From the IMG/VR virus record IMGVR_UViG_3300045996_000907, positions 1-38,498 of that record: DNA of 38,498 nucleotides. The stretch is one strand, 5' to 3'. The notes below the pieces were generated by a model that saw nothing but the letters and a program-made list of their open reading frames with translations, did no database searches and had not been told where the DNA came from. The position numbers and the translations under genes are program-made. Position 1 is the first letter of the stretch; every line of letters begins with the position of its first letter. Source of the stretch: a virus. Below, in pieces: positions 14,456-23,887 of the stretch.

Positions 14456-16932
14456 CACTTTCCTCCGATCGCTGAAAGGTCCGGCGCGCGATCCGGCGCG
14501 GCGTCGCCCGGCTCCCACCAGTAGCCCTGCCCCCAGTCCTTCGCCGCCCTCTGCCGCTGGCGCGCGAGGTAGCCGGGGCTCAGGTTCTCCTGGACGCCGT
14601 GCAGCAGCATGTGGTCGAGCGCGGCGCGGCCGTACCACAGGTTGATCAGCGGCAGGTGCGAGCGTCCAAAGCGCAGCGCCTCCGCGCCCATGTGGGTGTC
14701 CTTGCCGGCCAGCGCCTCGTCGGCGTTGCCCTTGGTGAGCTCGTACAGGTCGGCTAGGCTGCCAAAGGTCGGGCCCAGTGCCAGCTTGCCCAGGTTGTCC
14801 AGCGGGCTGCGGCTGTCGGTGGTGTCGCCCAGCAGGATGTCGCCCACGAACCCGGCGCCGCCGCCCTGGGCCGACGCGCGCACCCAGAATTTCGGCTTGG
14901 TCATGTCCACCGGGTCCTTGCCCTGCAGCATCTGCTTGACCTGGAAGACGATGGCGCCCAGCGCGGTGGTGCTGATGATCATGGCCGCCGAATAGGCCAG
15001 CTTGTTGCCCAGCACCGGCGCGCCCTCGACCTGCGGCGCATCCAGCATCCGGCGCCAGTGCCGCGAGATCATCGCGATGGGGAAGGACTTGAACTGCATC
15101 ACCGCGCGCGCGAGCTCGCCCTTGATCGTGCCGGTCTGCTCGCCGCCCCAGCTCTGGATCGCCTTGGTGGCCATGTCCGGATTGATCACCGCGTACTCGG
15201 ACTCGTCGGTGATGAAGCCCAGCACCTTGGCGGTCACCTCGTTGGCGCGCGGGTGGCCGCTGGCGGCGATGGCCTCCGGCGTGAGGAACTGGCTGCCGTT
15301 GTACGGGGTGAGCTGGGCGGCGTTGACCACCTCCCAGTCCACCTCCTCGATGCCCTTGCGCTGCAGGTGCGTGCGGTCCCACTCGGTCAGGTCCGCCCAC
15401 TTCTTGCCCGCCAGCCGGCCGAGCCCCTGCTGCATGGTCATGCTGAAGCCGCGGCGCAGGGTATCCGTCCAGGCGTTCATCAGCGACAGGCGCATGGTGC
15501 TGTTGGCCAGCCTGCCGCTCCAGTCGTTCCTGATGTTCTCGCCGGCCCAGCGGTTCAGGTCGTTGATCATGGACTCGGCGATCAGGCCGTGCGCCGCGGC
15601 GAACTCCTTGCCCTCCTTGGTGCCGCCCTTGATCGTGTTGCGCAGCAGGTCCCAGTACGGCAGCTTGTTGTAGCCGGTGGTGACCATGATGCTGCCCAGG
15701 TCCGTGAGGCTGGAGATCACCGCGCCGGCCAGCTTGCCGAAGGTCTGGATGTTGCGGGTGGTCTGCCCCACCAGGGCGATGCGCGCCGACTCGGGCGTGC
15801 TGGTGACGCCGGTGAGGATGTCCCAGTACGCCTCCGCCTTGTTCCCGAACACCCGCTTGCCGCCCTGGTCGGCCTGCGCGGCGATGTCGTTCTGCAGGCG
15901 GAACTGCTGGTTTGGGTTGGGGCCGTAGCGCTCGATCAGGGCGATGTCGCGGGCCATGCCGCCCACGTGCGCCACCATGGCGTCGTACATGCTGCCCAGG
16001 CCGTAGGCGCGGTTGTACTGCAGGAAGCTCTCGCCGTCCTTGAAGTGCAGCACCCGGCTGTCCATGCCGCGGTTCGCGCGCGCGCCGGAACCCTTGAAGG
16101 CGCCCGGCACCTGCTTGGACAGGCCGTCCGAGGCCAGCGTCTCATGCGCCGCGGTCAGCAGCTGCAGCACCTCGCCGTCGTTCATGCGGGAGCCGTCCTC
16201 GCGCACGTAGCGCCGGCGATCCAGCAGCCCCAGCGTCTGCGCGGCCCACTTCTGCGCGCCGGCCTGGCGGATGCGCGCGCTGTCGTGCGCCTGCGGCAGG
16301 TAGCCGTAGGCCAGCTTGCCCACGTCCCCGCCGGCGGCATTGAACCGGGTGCGCATGCCCTCGATGGTCTTCAGCCATGCCTCGGCGCCGGCGCGCGCGA
16401 TGGCGTTGCCGGTGCCCGCCTTGCCGTTGCCGAAGATCTCCGCCACCAGGTCGCGGGTCATGTCCGGGTTCTGGGCGTCGAACAGGAACTGCAGCACCTT
16501 GCGGCCGATGGTGGCGCCCTGCGTGCTGGTGGCGGCGTCCACCAGGTCCATCAGCTCGGACACGGCGGCGCGCTTGACGCCCTCCACGTACAGCTGGGTG
16601 TTCTCGATGTCGGCGACCAGGGCATGCGAGGCGCCACGGTCGGCATGCTGGGCGGCCAGGTTGGCGATGCGCTGCTGCGTGGCGGCCGTCGCGACCACCT
16701 GCCGCTGGGCGTTCGCCAGCTTCCGGGCGGCGGCGGCCTGCAGGTCCTGCATCGCGGCGGTGGCGGCCTCGGACACGCGCTGGTCGATGGCCTTGCCGCG
16801 CCAGCCTTCCGGGTCGGCCTGCGCCAGCCGGCGCATGGTGGCGTCCATCCGGTCGTCGATCGCCTTGACCTCGGCGTCGGAAAGGGCACGGCCTGCCGCT
16901 CGCGACACTGCCCTGATACATTCGGGTTTCAC
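14455..16932 (-). CDS. Large internal virion / DNA-ejection protein, 825 aa
   Basis: The start is a GTG at 16932 (VKPECIRAVSRAAGRALSDA) with AGGAAGGA about ten bases upstream. The N-terminal third is helical and Ala-rich. The middle contains hydrophobic stretches, and near residue 660 a segment (LAYSAAMIISTTALGAIVF) could cross a membrane. This fits the T7 gp15/gp16 type of core protein that is ejected with DNA and forms a channel through the cell envelope. It lacks a visible lytic transglycosylase motif. It lies between two other core-type genes and the terminase genes, in T7-like order. Its GTG abuts, back to back, the GTG of a plus-strand gene. Confidence 0.75.
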   Translation of the reverse strand: MKPECIRAVSRAAGRALSDAEVKAIDDRMDATMRRLAQADPEGWRGKAIDQRVSEAATAAMQDLQAAAARKLANAQRQVVATAATQQRIANLAAQHADRGASHALVADIENTQLYVEGVKRAAVSELMDLVDAATSTQGATIGRKVLQFLFDAQNPDMTRDLVAEIFGNGKAGTGNAIARAGAEAWLKTIEGMRTRFNAAGGDVGKLAYGYLPQAHDSARIRQAGAQKWAAQTLGLLDRRRYVREDGSRMNDGEVLQLLTAAHETLASDGLSKQVPGAFKGSGARANRGMDSRVLHFKDGESFLQYNRAYGLGSMYDAMVAHVGGMARDIALIERYGPNPNQQFRLQNDIAAQADQGGKRVFGNKAEAYWDILTGVTSTPESARIALVGQTTRNIQTFGKLAGAVISSLTDLGSIMVTTGYNKLPYWDLLRNTIKGGTKEGKEFAAAHGLIAESMINDLNRWAGENIRNDWSGRLANSTMRLSLMNAWTDTLRRGFSMTMQQGLGRLAGKKWADLTEWDRTHLQRKGIEEVDWEVVNAAQLTPYNGSQFLTPEAIAASGHPRANEVTAKVLGFITDESEYAVINPDMATKAIQSWGGEQTGTIKGELARAVMQFKSFPIAMISRHWRRMLDAPQVEGAPVLGNKLAYSAAMIISTTALGAIVFQVKQMLQGKDPVDMTKPKFWVRASAQGGGAGFVGDILLGDTTDSRSPLDNLGKLALGPTFGSLADLYELTKGNADEALAGKDTHMGAEALRFGRSHLPLINLWYGRAALDHMLLHGVQENLSPGYLARQRQRAAKDWGQGYWWEPGDAAPDRAPDLSAIGGK

Positions 16933-17130
16933 GTGGAATCCTTCCTCACCGCCCTGAAGACGGCCGGCGTCATCGCGCTGCTGGTGGTGGTGTTCGTGGG
17001 CGGCCCGATCCTGGCCATGACCGGCTCGCTGGCGCACGCCTGGCACGCGGTCAAGTCGTACAGCAAGGTCATGGGCGTGCTGGTCGCGATCGGGGCCGGG
17101 CTCGGGCTCATCGCGGCGTTCACAGGGTAG
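16933..17130 (+). CDS. 65-aa two-helix membrane protein encoded opposite to the late operon
   Basis: This plus-strand frame exactly fills the gap between two minus-strand core genes. From a GTG at 16933 it reads VESFLTALKTAGVIALLVVV, then GGPILAM, a short polar loop, and SYSKVMGVLVAIGAGLGLIA: two membrane helices. Almost every codon ends in G or C, as in the real genes here, whereas a random opposite-strand frame would not be expected to encode a clean two-helix protein. The start has no good ribosome-binding site; TACATT at 16917-16922 could be a -10 element, giving a leaderless message. The end overlaps the neighbouring gene by 11 bases. A holin-like or exclusion role is possible but unproven. 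Confidence 0.55.
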   Translation: MESFLTALKTAGVIALLVVVFVGGPILAMTGSLAHAWHAVKSYSKVMGVLVAIGAGLGLIAAFTG

Positions 17131-18511
17131 CCAGGAAGCACTCGGCCGCGGCCTGCACCAGCGGCACCTCGCGCAGGTCCTGCTCCAGCTCCTGGCGCAG
17201 GGAGGCCATCAGGTCGGCCGCGCGCACCGGCTTGTCCATCCCCTCCAGCTGCACCATCAGGTCGGGCGTGGCCTGCTCGATGGCGGTGGCACGGGCGTCG
17301 AGGGCGGGGTCTTCCACCGGGATGCCGTGGGGCTCGGCGGACTTGGCGGCCGGCGCAGCGGCGTCGGGCGTGCTTGCCGTGACTTGGGCATCGTCGACGG
17401 CGGCCAGCGGCGGCGCTTCCTGCACCACCCGCCCCAGCGCCGCATCCTGCTCGTCCATCGCCGCCTTGATCTCGGCCAGCCGCGGCGACAGCTCCCCGAC
17501 GATGCGCTCGCCCGCCGGCGCCACCTCCGCGACATCCACCCGGCGGCCGGCGGCCAGCTGGTCGATGGCCTGCTCGTAGGCGCGCTCGTGGGCAGCGGCG
17601 CCGGTGAAGTCCTCGGCTGGCACCGGGCGCGTGACGGTGACGTTCTCGGTGAGCAGCGCCGTGCGCGCGGCGTCCACCACCTCCGGCGCCGGTGCATGCG
17701 TGGTGCGTGCCGCGCGCATGGCGATGGCGCCGAAGCCGAAGGGCAGCACGGTCGACAGGGTCAGCCCCACCGGGTCGAAGGGGTCGTATTGCTCGGACAG
17801 CCGGGTGTAGTCGGCCTCGGCCAGGATGTGCCGCGTCGCGGCCTGCTGGGCGACATAGGCCGTGGGCCCGCCGGCGAGCGCCAGCCCGATGGTCTGCCCC
17901 CAGGTCTTGCCCGCCACCGGGAGCGCGAAGCTGCCGGCCTGCACCGCCGCGGTGACGGCGCCGACGGCGCTGCGGGTCTCCAGGTCCACGCCCTGCTGCG
18001 CCAGCTTGTCGGAGGCGGTGAAGCCCTCCTCCGCGCCGGAGACGACAGCGCCGGCCACCGGGCCCATCACGGCCGCCGCGGCGATGGCCTTGGTGCCGAC
18101 CCGGAACAGCTCGCCCACCGCCTGCTCCGCGGCGTGCGCGGTGGCCGGGTCCGGCATGTAGTCCCTCGACGCGTTGCGGAAGGACCGGCCGCCCTCGGAC
18201 ATGAAGTCCAGCCCCTCGGTGCGCATCTTCTCGGTGGCGGCGGCGTTTTCCTTGCGCTCCTTCGGGGTGGGCAGGGAGAACATGCCGCCGGCGCTGGGCT
18301 CGGTGGTGGCCAGCGCCTGGCCGAAGGCGCCGAGCAGGTCGGCGGTGGAGCCGGCCGCGTCGGCCGCGCCGGCCGCCATGCCCTTGGGCGCTGCCGTCAG
18401 CGTGCCCCAGATGGAGAAGCGCGGCGACTCCTTGCGCGGCGCCTGCGGGCGCTGCACCAGGTCCGTGGAGGCCGCCTGCAGGTCGCCCTCGTGGGCGTCG
18501 ATGATCGGCAT
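17120..18511 (-). CDS. Internal virion protein, Ala/Gly-rich, 463 aa
   Basis: Start 18511 shares a base with the upstream stop (TGATG). The product begins MPIIDAHEGDLQAASTDLVQ. It has small-residue hydrophobic stretches at about 135-165 (TKAIAAAAVMGPVAGAVV) and 185-240 (SFALPVAGKTWGQTIGLALA) that could insert into membranes after ejection. The C-terminal half is helical and acidic, with coiled-coil character. Position and composition fit one of the T7-like inner-core proteins ejected ahead of DNA. No enzymatic motif was recognised. Confidence 0.7.
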   Translation of the reverse strand: MPIIDAHEGDLQAASTDLVQRPQAPRKESPRFSIWGTLTAAPKGMAAGAADAAGSTADLLGAFGQALATTEPSAGGMFSLPTPKERKENAAATEKMRTEGLDFMSEGGRSFRNASRDYMPDPATAHAAEQAVGELFRVGTKAIAAAAVMGPVAGAVVSGAEEGFTASDKLAQQGVDLETRSAVGAVTAAVQAGSFALPVAGKTWGQTIGLALAGGPTAYVAQQAATRHILAEADYTRLSEQYDPFDPVGLTLSTVLPFGFGAIAMRAARTTHAPAPEVVDAARTALLTENVTVTRPVPAEDFTGAAAHERAYEQAIDQLAAGRRVDVAEVAPAGERIVGELSPRLAEIKAAMDEQDAALGRVVQEAPPLAAVDDAQVTASTPDAAAPAAKSAEPHGIPVEDPALDARATAIEQATPDLMVQLEGMDKPVRAADLMASLRQELEQDLREVPLVQAAAECFLATL

Positions 18512-20532
18512 CAGCGCACCTCCAGCGTCACCGGGCGGCCATCCTTGTCGGTGGCCAGCGAGCGGCCGGCGCGCACCTGGTAGCGGCCGTCGCCCACGGT
18601 CACCAGCGCGGCGTCGGGCACCTTCTTCATGAACTCGGCCGCCGGCATCGGCTTGCCGTCGATGTAGACCTCCGGCACCTTGATGGCGTCCGGCGTCAGC
18701 GCGCGCAGCTTGCGGTCGAAGTCGGCCTCCGGCAGCCCGTACGGCAGCAGCACCTTGCGCCCGCCGCGCTCGGTGACGCCGCCGGTGGCCAGCCGCACGG
18801 CCCGGCCCAGGTCGGCGTCGCCTTCCGAGCCCATGCCGTAGTAGGTCAGCACGGACGCCTCGATCAGCTGCTCGCGCGCCTCGCCCGCCACCGCGTCACC
18901 GATCTGCGCCGCCACCTGGGCGCGCACGCCGGTCAGCGCCGCGTTGTCCTCCTTCACCGCCCGGTCCTTCAGCGCCTGCGCGCCGCGCAGCACCAGCTCG
19001 GAGGCGTGCCGGCCGGAGGTGGTCTTGCTGCCGCCCATCGCGATGGCCAGCCCCAGCGCCTTGTCCTTGCTGGCGATCTGCCGGCCGATGGCGGAGGCCA
19101 TGCGCGGGCCGGCGGCCTGCGACAGTTCGGCGATGGCGGTGCTGCGCTGCTCCACCGGCAGCGCGGCGATCAGCTTGGAGACCTGCTCGGCCTCGGCGCG
19201 CAGCAGCGGCGAGACCGGCGCGCCCACGCGGGTGGACACGACCTGCGCCTGCTCGACGCGCGCGGCCAGGCCGGCGGTGGCGGCCCCGATAGAGCGGACG
19301 TCCAGCGGCGCGATCTGGGCCAGGATGCCGCGCTCCAGCGCCGCCGGCAGCGGGTCCTCGGAATAGTCCCGGCGCGCCGCGTCGCGGATCTGCTCGAGCT
19401 CCCGGAGCTGCTTTTCGGTCTTCGGGTCGGTGCCTGCGGAGTTGAGCTGGGCGCGCAGGCCGTTGATCGTGGAATCCATGACCGCGACCGGCTGGCTGCC
19501 GAAGGCGGCGTTCGTGCCGGCGGACTTCACCAGCTGCCCGAAGGCGGCGGCGTACGGCGTGCCGGCCATCTTCGCCATGGCGGAGGACACCCACTCCTGG
19601 CTGGGCATCTTGCCTTCCATCACCAGTGTGCGGCCGGCGTTGAATTCGGCCTCGGCGTTGCGCAGGGTGCGCTCGGCGTGGGCCTCCGCCCGGCGCGCCG
19701 CCGCTTCCGCCGCGGTGATGTTGGAGACGCGGAAGCCTTCGACCTGCGCCAGCAGCGTGGTGCGGCGCTGCGGATCCAGGTCGGCGAACTCGTCGCCGTT
19801 CAGGCGCGCGGCCACCGCGTCCAGCGCCTTGTTGTCCCGGCGGGCGCCGTTGACCAGCGTGCTGGCCATGTTGAACCGGGTCGATTCCTTCCACCTCTGG
19901 CCGGCCGCGCGGATCTGCTCCGTGGTCAGCCCGGCGGCCGGGCCGAGGTTGTTCAGCACCTCGTCGGTCAGCTTCTGCGCTCCGGCCGGATCCTTCAGGT
20001 AGGCGCGGCTGGTCTGCTCCAGCGTGCCGTTCAGGCTGGACAGGGTCTCGGTCTGGTCGCGCGCCACCACCGCCTTGCGCACGCCGCGCGAGAGGTTGCG
20101 CACCTTGTCCTGTAGCGCCGTCTGCACGGACGGCCGGTGCTCGTCCGGAACGTCCTCCATGGCGGAGCCCAGCAGCTCGGTGCTCTGGCGCTGCCACTCG
20201 GCGTCCACCTGGTCCTTCGGCACGCGGCCGGCCTTCACGTTCTCGGTGAAGTCGTCGTGCAGCGCCTGCAGGTTGTCGGCGCCGGCCAGCTGCTTGTTCA
20301 GCGCGGCCGCGCGCTCGGACGCCTTGCGCTGCGCCAGCGCCTCGCGCTCCTCCTGGCGCTTTTCGATGGCCAGCCGGCGCTCCTCGGCCTCGGCCTTGGC
20401 CAGCATGTTGTCGCCCACGACGGCGACCGCCTGGCTGACCGTCTCGCCGAAGGCACCGCGAGGCGCGCTCACCGCGCGCTGCGGCTCCGCGACGACGTTG
20501 CCGAACTGCTCACCGGCTGGGATTTTCGCCAT
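18511..20532 (-). CDS. Internal virion protein, long coiled coil, 673 aa
   Basis: After a short leader, residues 45-85 form a highly charged helix (AEAEERRLAIEKRQEEREAL), and most of the chain is predicted helical with Ala-rich heptads. The last 100 residues are mixed and end RSLATDKDGRPVTLEVR. This matches the large, helical inner-core proteins of T7-like phages (gp15 analogue). It lies three bases after the gp14-like gene and overlaps the next core gene by one base, so the three core proteins are produced together. Confidence 0.75.
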   Translation of the reverse strand: MAKIPAGEQFGNVVAEPQRAVSAPRGAFGETVSQAVAVVGDNMLAKAEAEERRLAIEKRQEEREALAQRKASERAAALNKQLAGADNLQALHDDFTENVKAGRVPKDQVDAEWQRQSTELLGSAMEDVPDEHRPSVQTALQDKVRNLSRGVRKAVVARDQTETLSSLNGTLEQTSRAYLKDPAGAQKLTDEVLNNLGPAAGLTTEQIRAAGQRWKESTRFNMASTLVNGARRDNKALDAVAARLNGDEFADLDPQRRTTLLAQVEGFRVSNITAAEAAARRAEAHAERTLRNAEAEFNAGRTLVMEGKMPSQEWVSSAMAKMAGTPYAAAFGQLVKSAGTNAAFGSQPVAVMDSTINGLRAQLNSAGTDPKTEKQLRELEQIRDAARRDYSEDPLPAALERGILAQIAPLDVRSIGAATAGLAARVEQAQVVSTRVGAPVSPLLRAEAEQVSKLIAALPVEQRSTAIAELSQAAGPRMASAIGRQIASKDKALGLAIAMGGSKTTSGRHASELVLRGAQALKDRAVKEDNAALTGVRAQVAAQIGDAVAGEAREQLIEASVLTYYGMGSEGDADLGRAVRLATGGVTERGGRKVLLPYGLPEADFDRKLRALTPDAIKVPEVYIDGKPMPAAEFMKKVPDAALVTVGDGRYQVRAGRSLATDKDGRPVTLEVR

Positions 20533-20535
20533 CGC

Positions 20536-21018
20536 TCAATCCCCCAGGCTGCGGTTGGAGTGGTACAGGTCGTCCATGGCGCCGTAGTCCACCGGCTCCT
20601 TGGCGCCCTTCCAGCCGTCGTACAGCGAGCTGCCGCCGCTGACCAGGCTGCCCAGGAAGGCGTTGCGCCCGGCAGAGGCTTTCAGCGACGCCTTGGTCTC
20701 CAGCGAGCGCGCGCGCCGCGCGCCGGTGAGAGTCGCCATCGCCGCGTCCATCTCGCCGCGCAGCTGGATGTCCTCCTCGTTGATCAGGGCGAACTCGTCC
20801 AGGGCGGTACCGCTGGCCGTCAGCGCTGCCCGCGCGGCCCCGCGTTCCTTGCGGGTGGCGCGCAGAATGCGCTCGGCCTGCGCCTGCGCCGCGTCGCGCT
20901 CGCCGGCGGCTTCCATGCGCAGCTGGCCGGCCTCCATGTTGGCAGCGCTCATCTCGCCGTAGCCCTGCAGCATGGTGCCGCCGGCCTTCATGGCGGTCAT
21001 CGTCGAAAGGGTGCACAT
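20536..21018 (-). CDS. Internal virion protein, T7 gp14-like, 160 aa
   Basis: Begins MCTLSTMTAMKAGGTMLQGY, followed by a long helical hairpin rich in Ala, Glu and Arg (AGERDAAQAQAERILRATRK) and a Ser/Gly-rich stretch FLGSLVSGGSSLYDGW. In T7-like phages gp14 has this size and make-up and forms the outer-membrane part of the ejection channel. The N-terminus MCT...MTAMKAG resembles that of the small protein at 30582-30851. Starts two bases after the GNAT-like gene's stop. Confidence 0.7.
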   Translation of the reverse strand: MCTLSTMTAMKAGGTMLQGYGEMSAANMEAGQLRMEAAGERDAAQAQAERILRATRKERGAARAALTASGTALDEFALINEEDIQLRGEMDAAMATLTGARRARSLETKASLKASAGRNAFLGSLVSGGSSLYDGWKGAKEPVDYGAMDDLYHSNRSLGD

Positions 21019-21020
21019 CG

Positions 21021-21464
21021 TCAGGACTCCGCGGTGTGGATGGTTCCGAACCGGGGGAACCCGATGCGGTCGAAAAGGCTGGCGGTGCGATCGGCGTCCA
21101 CGCCGGTGCTCACGCCCAGGTCGATCAGCTTGGCGCCGCGCTCGCGGGCCCACAGGCGGTACTGCTTGGCCAGCCGCACCACGTCCAGGCCGCCGCGTTC
21201 GCTCGGATCGAAGAACATGCCCAGGTCCGCCGCCACCAGGTCGGGGCTGCACCAGTGCCGCATGCACATGGCCGCCAGCCCGCCGGTGATGCGATCGGCG
21301 CCAGCCACCCAGAGGAAACCCATGTCGGAGCCGATCAAGGAGCCGAGCGTTTCGACCACCATGGTGCGATCGAAGGCCAGCACGCGGTAGCGGCTTTCGG
21401 CGTGCATGCGCTCGCCCAGCACCAGCAGCTGCGGCAGATCGTCGAGGGTGGCGGGGCGGATCAT
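21021..21464 (-). CDS. GNAT acetyltransferase-fold protein, T7 gp13-like
   Basis: 147 residues, start at 21464 overlapping the tail tube B stop (ATGA). MIRPATLDDLPQLLVLGERM, then GFLWVAGADRITGGLAAMCM and a final GFPRFG fit the Gcn5-related acetyltransferase fold. The acetyl-CoA loop is degenerate: the usual R/Q-x-x-G-x-G/A is only weakly seen. GNAT-like genes at this position, between tail tube B and the core genes, are known in T7-like phages, where gp13 is needed for assembly. A structural or assembly role is therefore more likely than enzyme activity. Confidence 0.75.
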   Translation of the reverse strand: MIRPATLDDLPQLLVLGERMHAESRYRVLAFDRTMVVETLGSLIGSDMGFLWVAGADRITGGLAAMCMRHWCSPDLVAADLGMFFDPSERGGLDVVRLAKQYRLWARERGAKLIDLGVSTGVDADRTASLFDRIGFPRFGTIHTAES

Positions 21465-23887
21465 CCTGCGTTCACCGTCATGCTGCGGATCACCGCCAGC
21501 ACCGTCCACGGATACGGGTCGGGCTGGCTGATCTCCAGCGGCGCGGTGCCATCGTTCGACCAGCCGTGCGAGCTGACCTGGATGTCGCCCGTGAACAGCG
21601 GCGCCTCGCCGTCCAGCGGCCCATCGCCGAACTGCTCGAAGGCCAGCTGCTCGTCGCCGACCGTGCAGCCGTAGGTCTCGTAGACCCGCACGGTGACCTG
21701 GTGCACGCTCATGGTCTGGCCCTGGGCCGTGCCCGAGCCGGTGCCGACTTCCACGTCCTGCAGCGTGCCGCGCGGCACGTAGGCCAGCCCGCCGATCACC
21801 TCCACGGCGTCGGCGTCGGTCGTCACCTCGCCGCCGACCACGGTCTGCGTGCCGGCCGCGATGCCGTCCACCAGCAGGGTGATCTGCTCGCCCTCGAGGT
21901 GGTCGAAGCCGCCCCAGGTCGTCGGGCCGCCGGTGCCCACGGCGCGGCTGTCCATGCCCGGGTTCACATTCCAGTTGAAGCGCTCCATGTACCGGTGCGT
22001 GGTGCCGTCGATGGTACGGCGCACGATGGCGTAGGTCATCTCCGCCGACCCCTCCGGCACCGTGCACATGCTCTCCACGTGCCCCGGCGCGCCGGCCGTG
22101 CCCGTGCTGCCGGGCGCCAGCGCGATCAGGTTCTGCTCGGTGCTGTAGCTGATCGCCACGAAGTCGCCGGAGTCCAGGTGCGCCCAGGCCACGCTCTCCG
22201 GGGTCTGCTGGAAGGTGATGCCGGCCACGCCATCCTGCACCAGGTGCTCCGAGAACACGCTGATGTCGCGGGCGGTGAAGCCGTCGATCTCCAGCGGCGT
22301 CAGCGCGCGGATCACCTTGCCGCCGCGCTGCACGAACAGCACGTTATCCCCAACATCCTCGGGCTTCACCGCCGCGCAGCCCCAGCCGGACTGCTTGGTG
22401 ATGCTGGCATTCGTCTGGGTGACCGGCTTTTCCACGCCGCCACGGACGTCGAACTCGGCCGGGTCGGTCAGCGCCACCAGCGTGCGGTCGCTGTGCAGGT
22501 AGCGGATCGGGTTGGCGCGCCGGCTGTCCATCGTCTTGTAGACGGCGTGGTCGTCGTCGGTGCCGGGCGTGAAGTCGAAGAACAGGCCGGAGCGGCTGCC
22601 CCAGAAAGACTGCGGGTACTTCGCGGTGTTCGCCGCGTAGAGGCGCTGCTGGAAGAACGCCACCGCCGAGGGGTAGCCGTCCACCGCGTTCCACAGGTCG
22701 GTCTTGATGACCCAGGCGTCCTCCGGCGCCGCGGTGACGCTGGTGAGCTCCTGCACGATCACGGCCCCGGCGGTGTTCGGGGAGCCGGCGGCGCGGCTGA
22801 TCACCACGTTCCCGGGCGCCGTCGCCGGGGGCGCGAGGGTGATGAAGTTCACCCGGCCGCCCGCCGGGTTGCCCACGTTCGTCAGCTCGTAGTCGGTCAG
22901 GTACGCCTTGGGGACGCCGTCGACCGTCACGGTCAGCTCGGTGGGCGACAGCAGCTGGAAGGTGTAGTCGAAGGTGGTCGTGAAGCCGTCGCCGTCGTAG
23001 GTGTCGGAGTCGGCCGCGATGCTGCCCAGGGAGGTGATCTTGCACAGCCCGCCGTTGATCTGGACGTAGGAGCCGATGTCGGAGGTGCGGAAGGCCGACA
23101 CCGCGGCCACCAGGTTGGTGCTGGCGCCCACCGGGTCCTTGTCTCCCGGCACCAGGATGCACAGCGGCGAGCCCTCCAGCAGCCACGTGTTGCCGGCCAT
23201 CACGGTGGCGGCGAAGGCGGTTGTGATCTCCACGGTGACCTGCGTGGTGCTGGTGTAGGCGGTGACCTCCGCGACGCCCAGGCCGCAGGTGAAGGTGCGG
23301 CCGACGTCTGCCTCACGGAAGAAGTTGGACGCCGCCGTCAGGGTGCGGCTGCCCACCGTGACCGCCGACAGCGTCATCTGGATGTTGGCGCGCGCGCCCA
23401 CCTCGCCGATCGGGCCCGGCGCCAGCGGCGCGGCGTCGAACACCCAGCTGGCGTCGGCGAACCGGCGCAGGCGCTTCATCGGCACGTCCGGGTGCACCAT
23501 GATCAGGGTGTCGCCGGAGTGCACGTAGTCGAACTCGCGGTTCTGCGCCGCCGTGTACGGGTTGGTCACCGTGTAGGGCACGCCGGGGGAGGATTCCACC
23601 AGCGCGCCGTCCTTCCAGAAACGGATCTGCGACGGCCCGAACTCGATCACGTAGGCGTCGTCGTTCGCGTAGATGAAGGGCACCAGCCGCGCCTGCGCGC
23701 TCTCGTCGTGGATCGGCCCGAGGTAGTCCAGCGCCGGGCGGGCCGTGATGCCGCCGTGCTTGAGCACCACGATGTTCTCGCCGTCGCGCAGGGAGCTGTT
23801 GTACTTCTCCAGGTCGACGCGGCCGCGCAGCTTCGGACTCCAGACGCCCGCGGTGAAGTTCGTGGCGATGACCTGCAGCTTGGGCAT
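21461..23887 (-). CDS. Tail tubular protein B (T7 gp12-like) with inserted beta-domain
   Basis: 808 residues forming the nozzle of the short tail. The start MPKLQVIATNFTAGVWSPKL, then YNSSLRDGENIVVLKHGG and RPALDYLG, is characteristic of the family. QRLYAANTAKYPQSFWGSRS and the VKPEDVGDNVLFVQRGGKVI region are typical of the nozzle beta-propeller. Residues 296-365 hold a separate beta-domain (FTTTFDYTFQLLSPTEL, then TDYELTNVGNPAGG) that aligns with the tailspike N-terminus. Together with the inserted strands before it, this may explain the length. It starts on the last base of the tail tube A stop (TGATG). Confidence 0.92.
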   Translation of the reverse strand: MPKLQVIATNFTAGVWSPKLRGRVDLEKYNSSLRDGENIVVLKHGGITARPALDYLGPIHDESAQARLVPFIYANDDAYVIEFGPSQIRFWKDGALVESSPGVPYTVTNPYTAAQNREFDYVHSGDTLIMVHPDVPMKRLRRFADASWVFDAAPLAPGPIGEVGARANIQMTLSAVTVGSRTLTAASNFFREADVGRTFTCGLGVAEVTAYTSTTQVTVEITTAFAATVMAGNTWLLEGSPLCILVPGDKDPVGASTNLVAAVSAFRTSDIGSYVQINGGLCKITSLGSIAADSDTYDGDGFTTTFDYTFQLLSPTELTVTVDGVPKAYLTDYELTNVGNPAGGRVNFITLAPPATAPGNVVISRAAGSPNTAGAVIVQELTSVTAAPEDAWVIKTDLWNAVDGYPSAVAFFQQRLYAANTAKYPQSFWGSRSGLFFDFTPGTDDDHAVYKTMDSRRANPIRYLHSDRTLVALTDPAEFDVRGGVEKPVTQTNASITKQSGWGCAAVKPEDVGDNVLFVQRGGKVIRALTPLEIDGFTARDISVFSEHLVQDGVAGITFQQTPESVAWAHLDSGDFVAISYSTEQNLIALAPGSTGTAGAPGHVESMCTVPEGSAEMTYAIVRRTIDGTTHRYMERFNWNVNPGMDSRAVGTGGPTTWGGFDHLEGEQITLLVDGIAAGTQTVVGGEVTTDADAVEVIGGLAYVPRGTLQDVEVGTGSGTAQGQTMSVHQVTVRVYETYGCTVGDEQLAFEQFGDGPLDGEAPLFTGDIQVSSHGWSNDGTAPLEISQPDPYPWTVLAVIRSMTVNAG

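Noticed and set aside
15058-16932. Upstream extension of the plus-strand membrane gene
   Set aside because: The frame is open but is the shadow of the large core protein; only the part after 16933 has a sensible composition.
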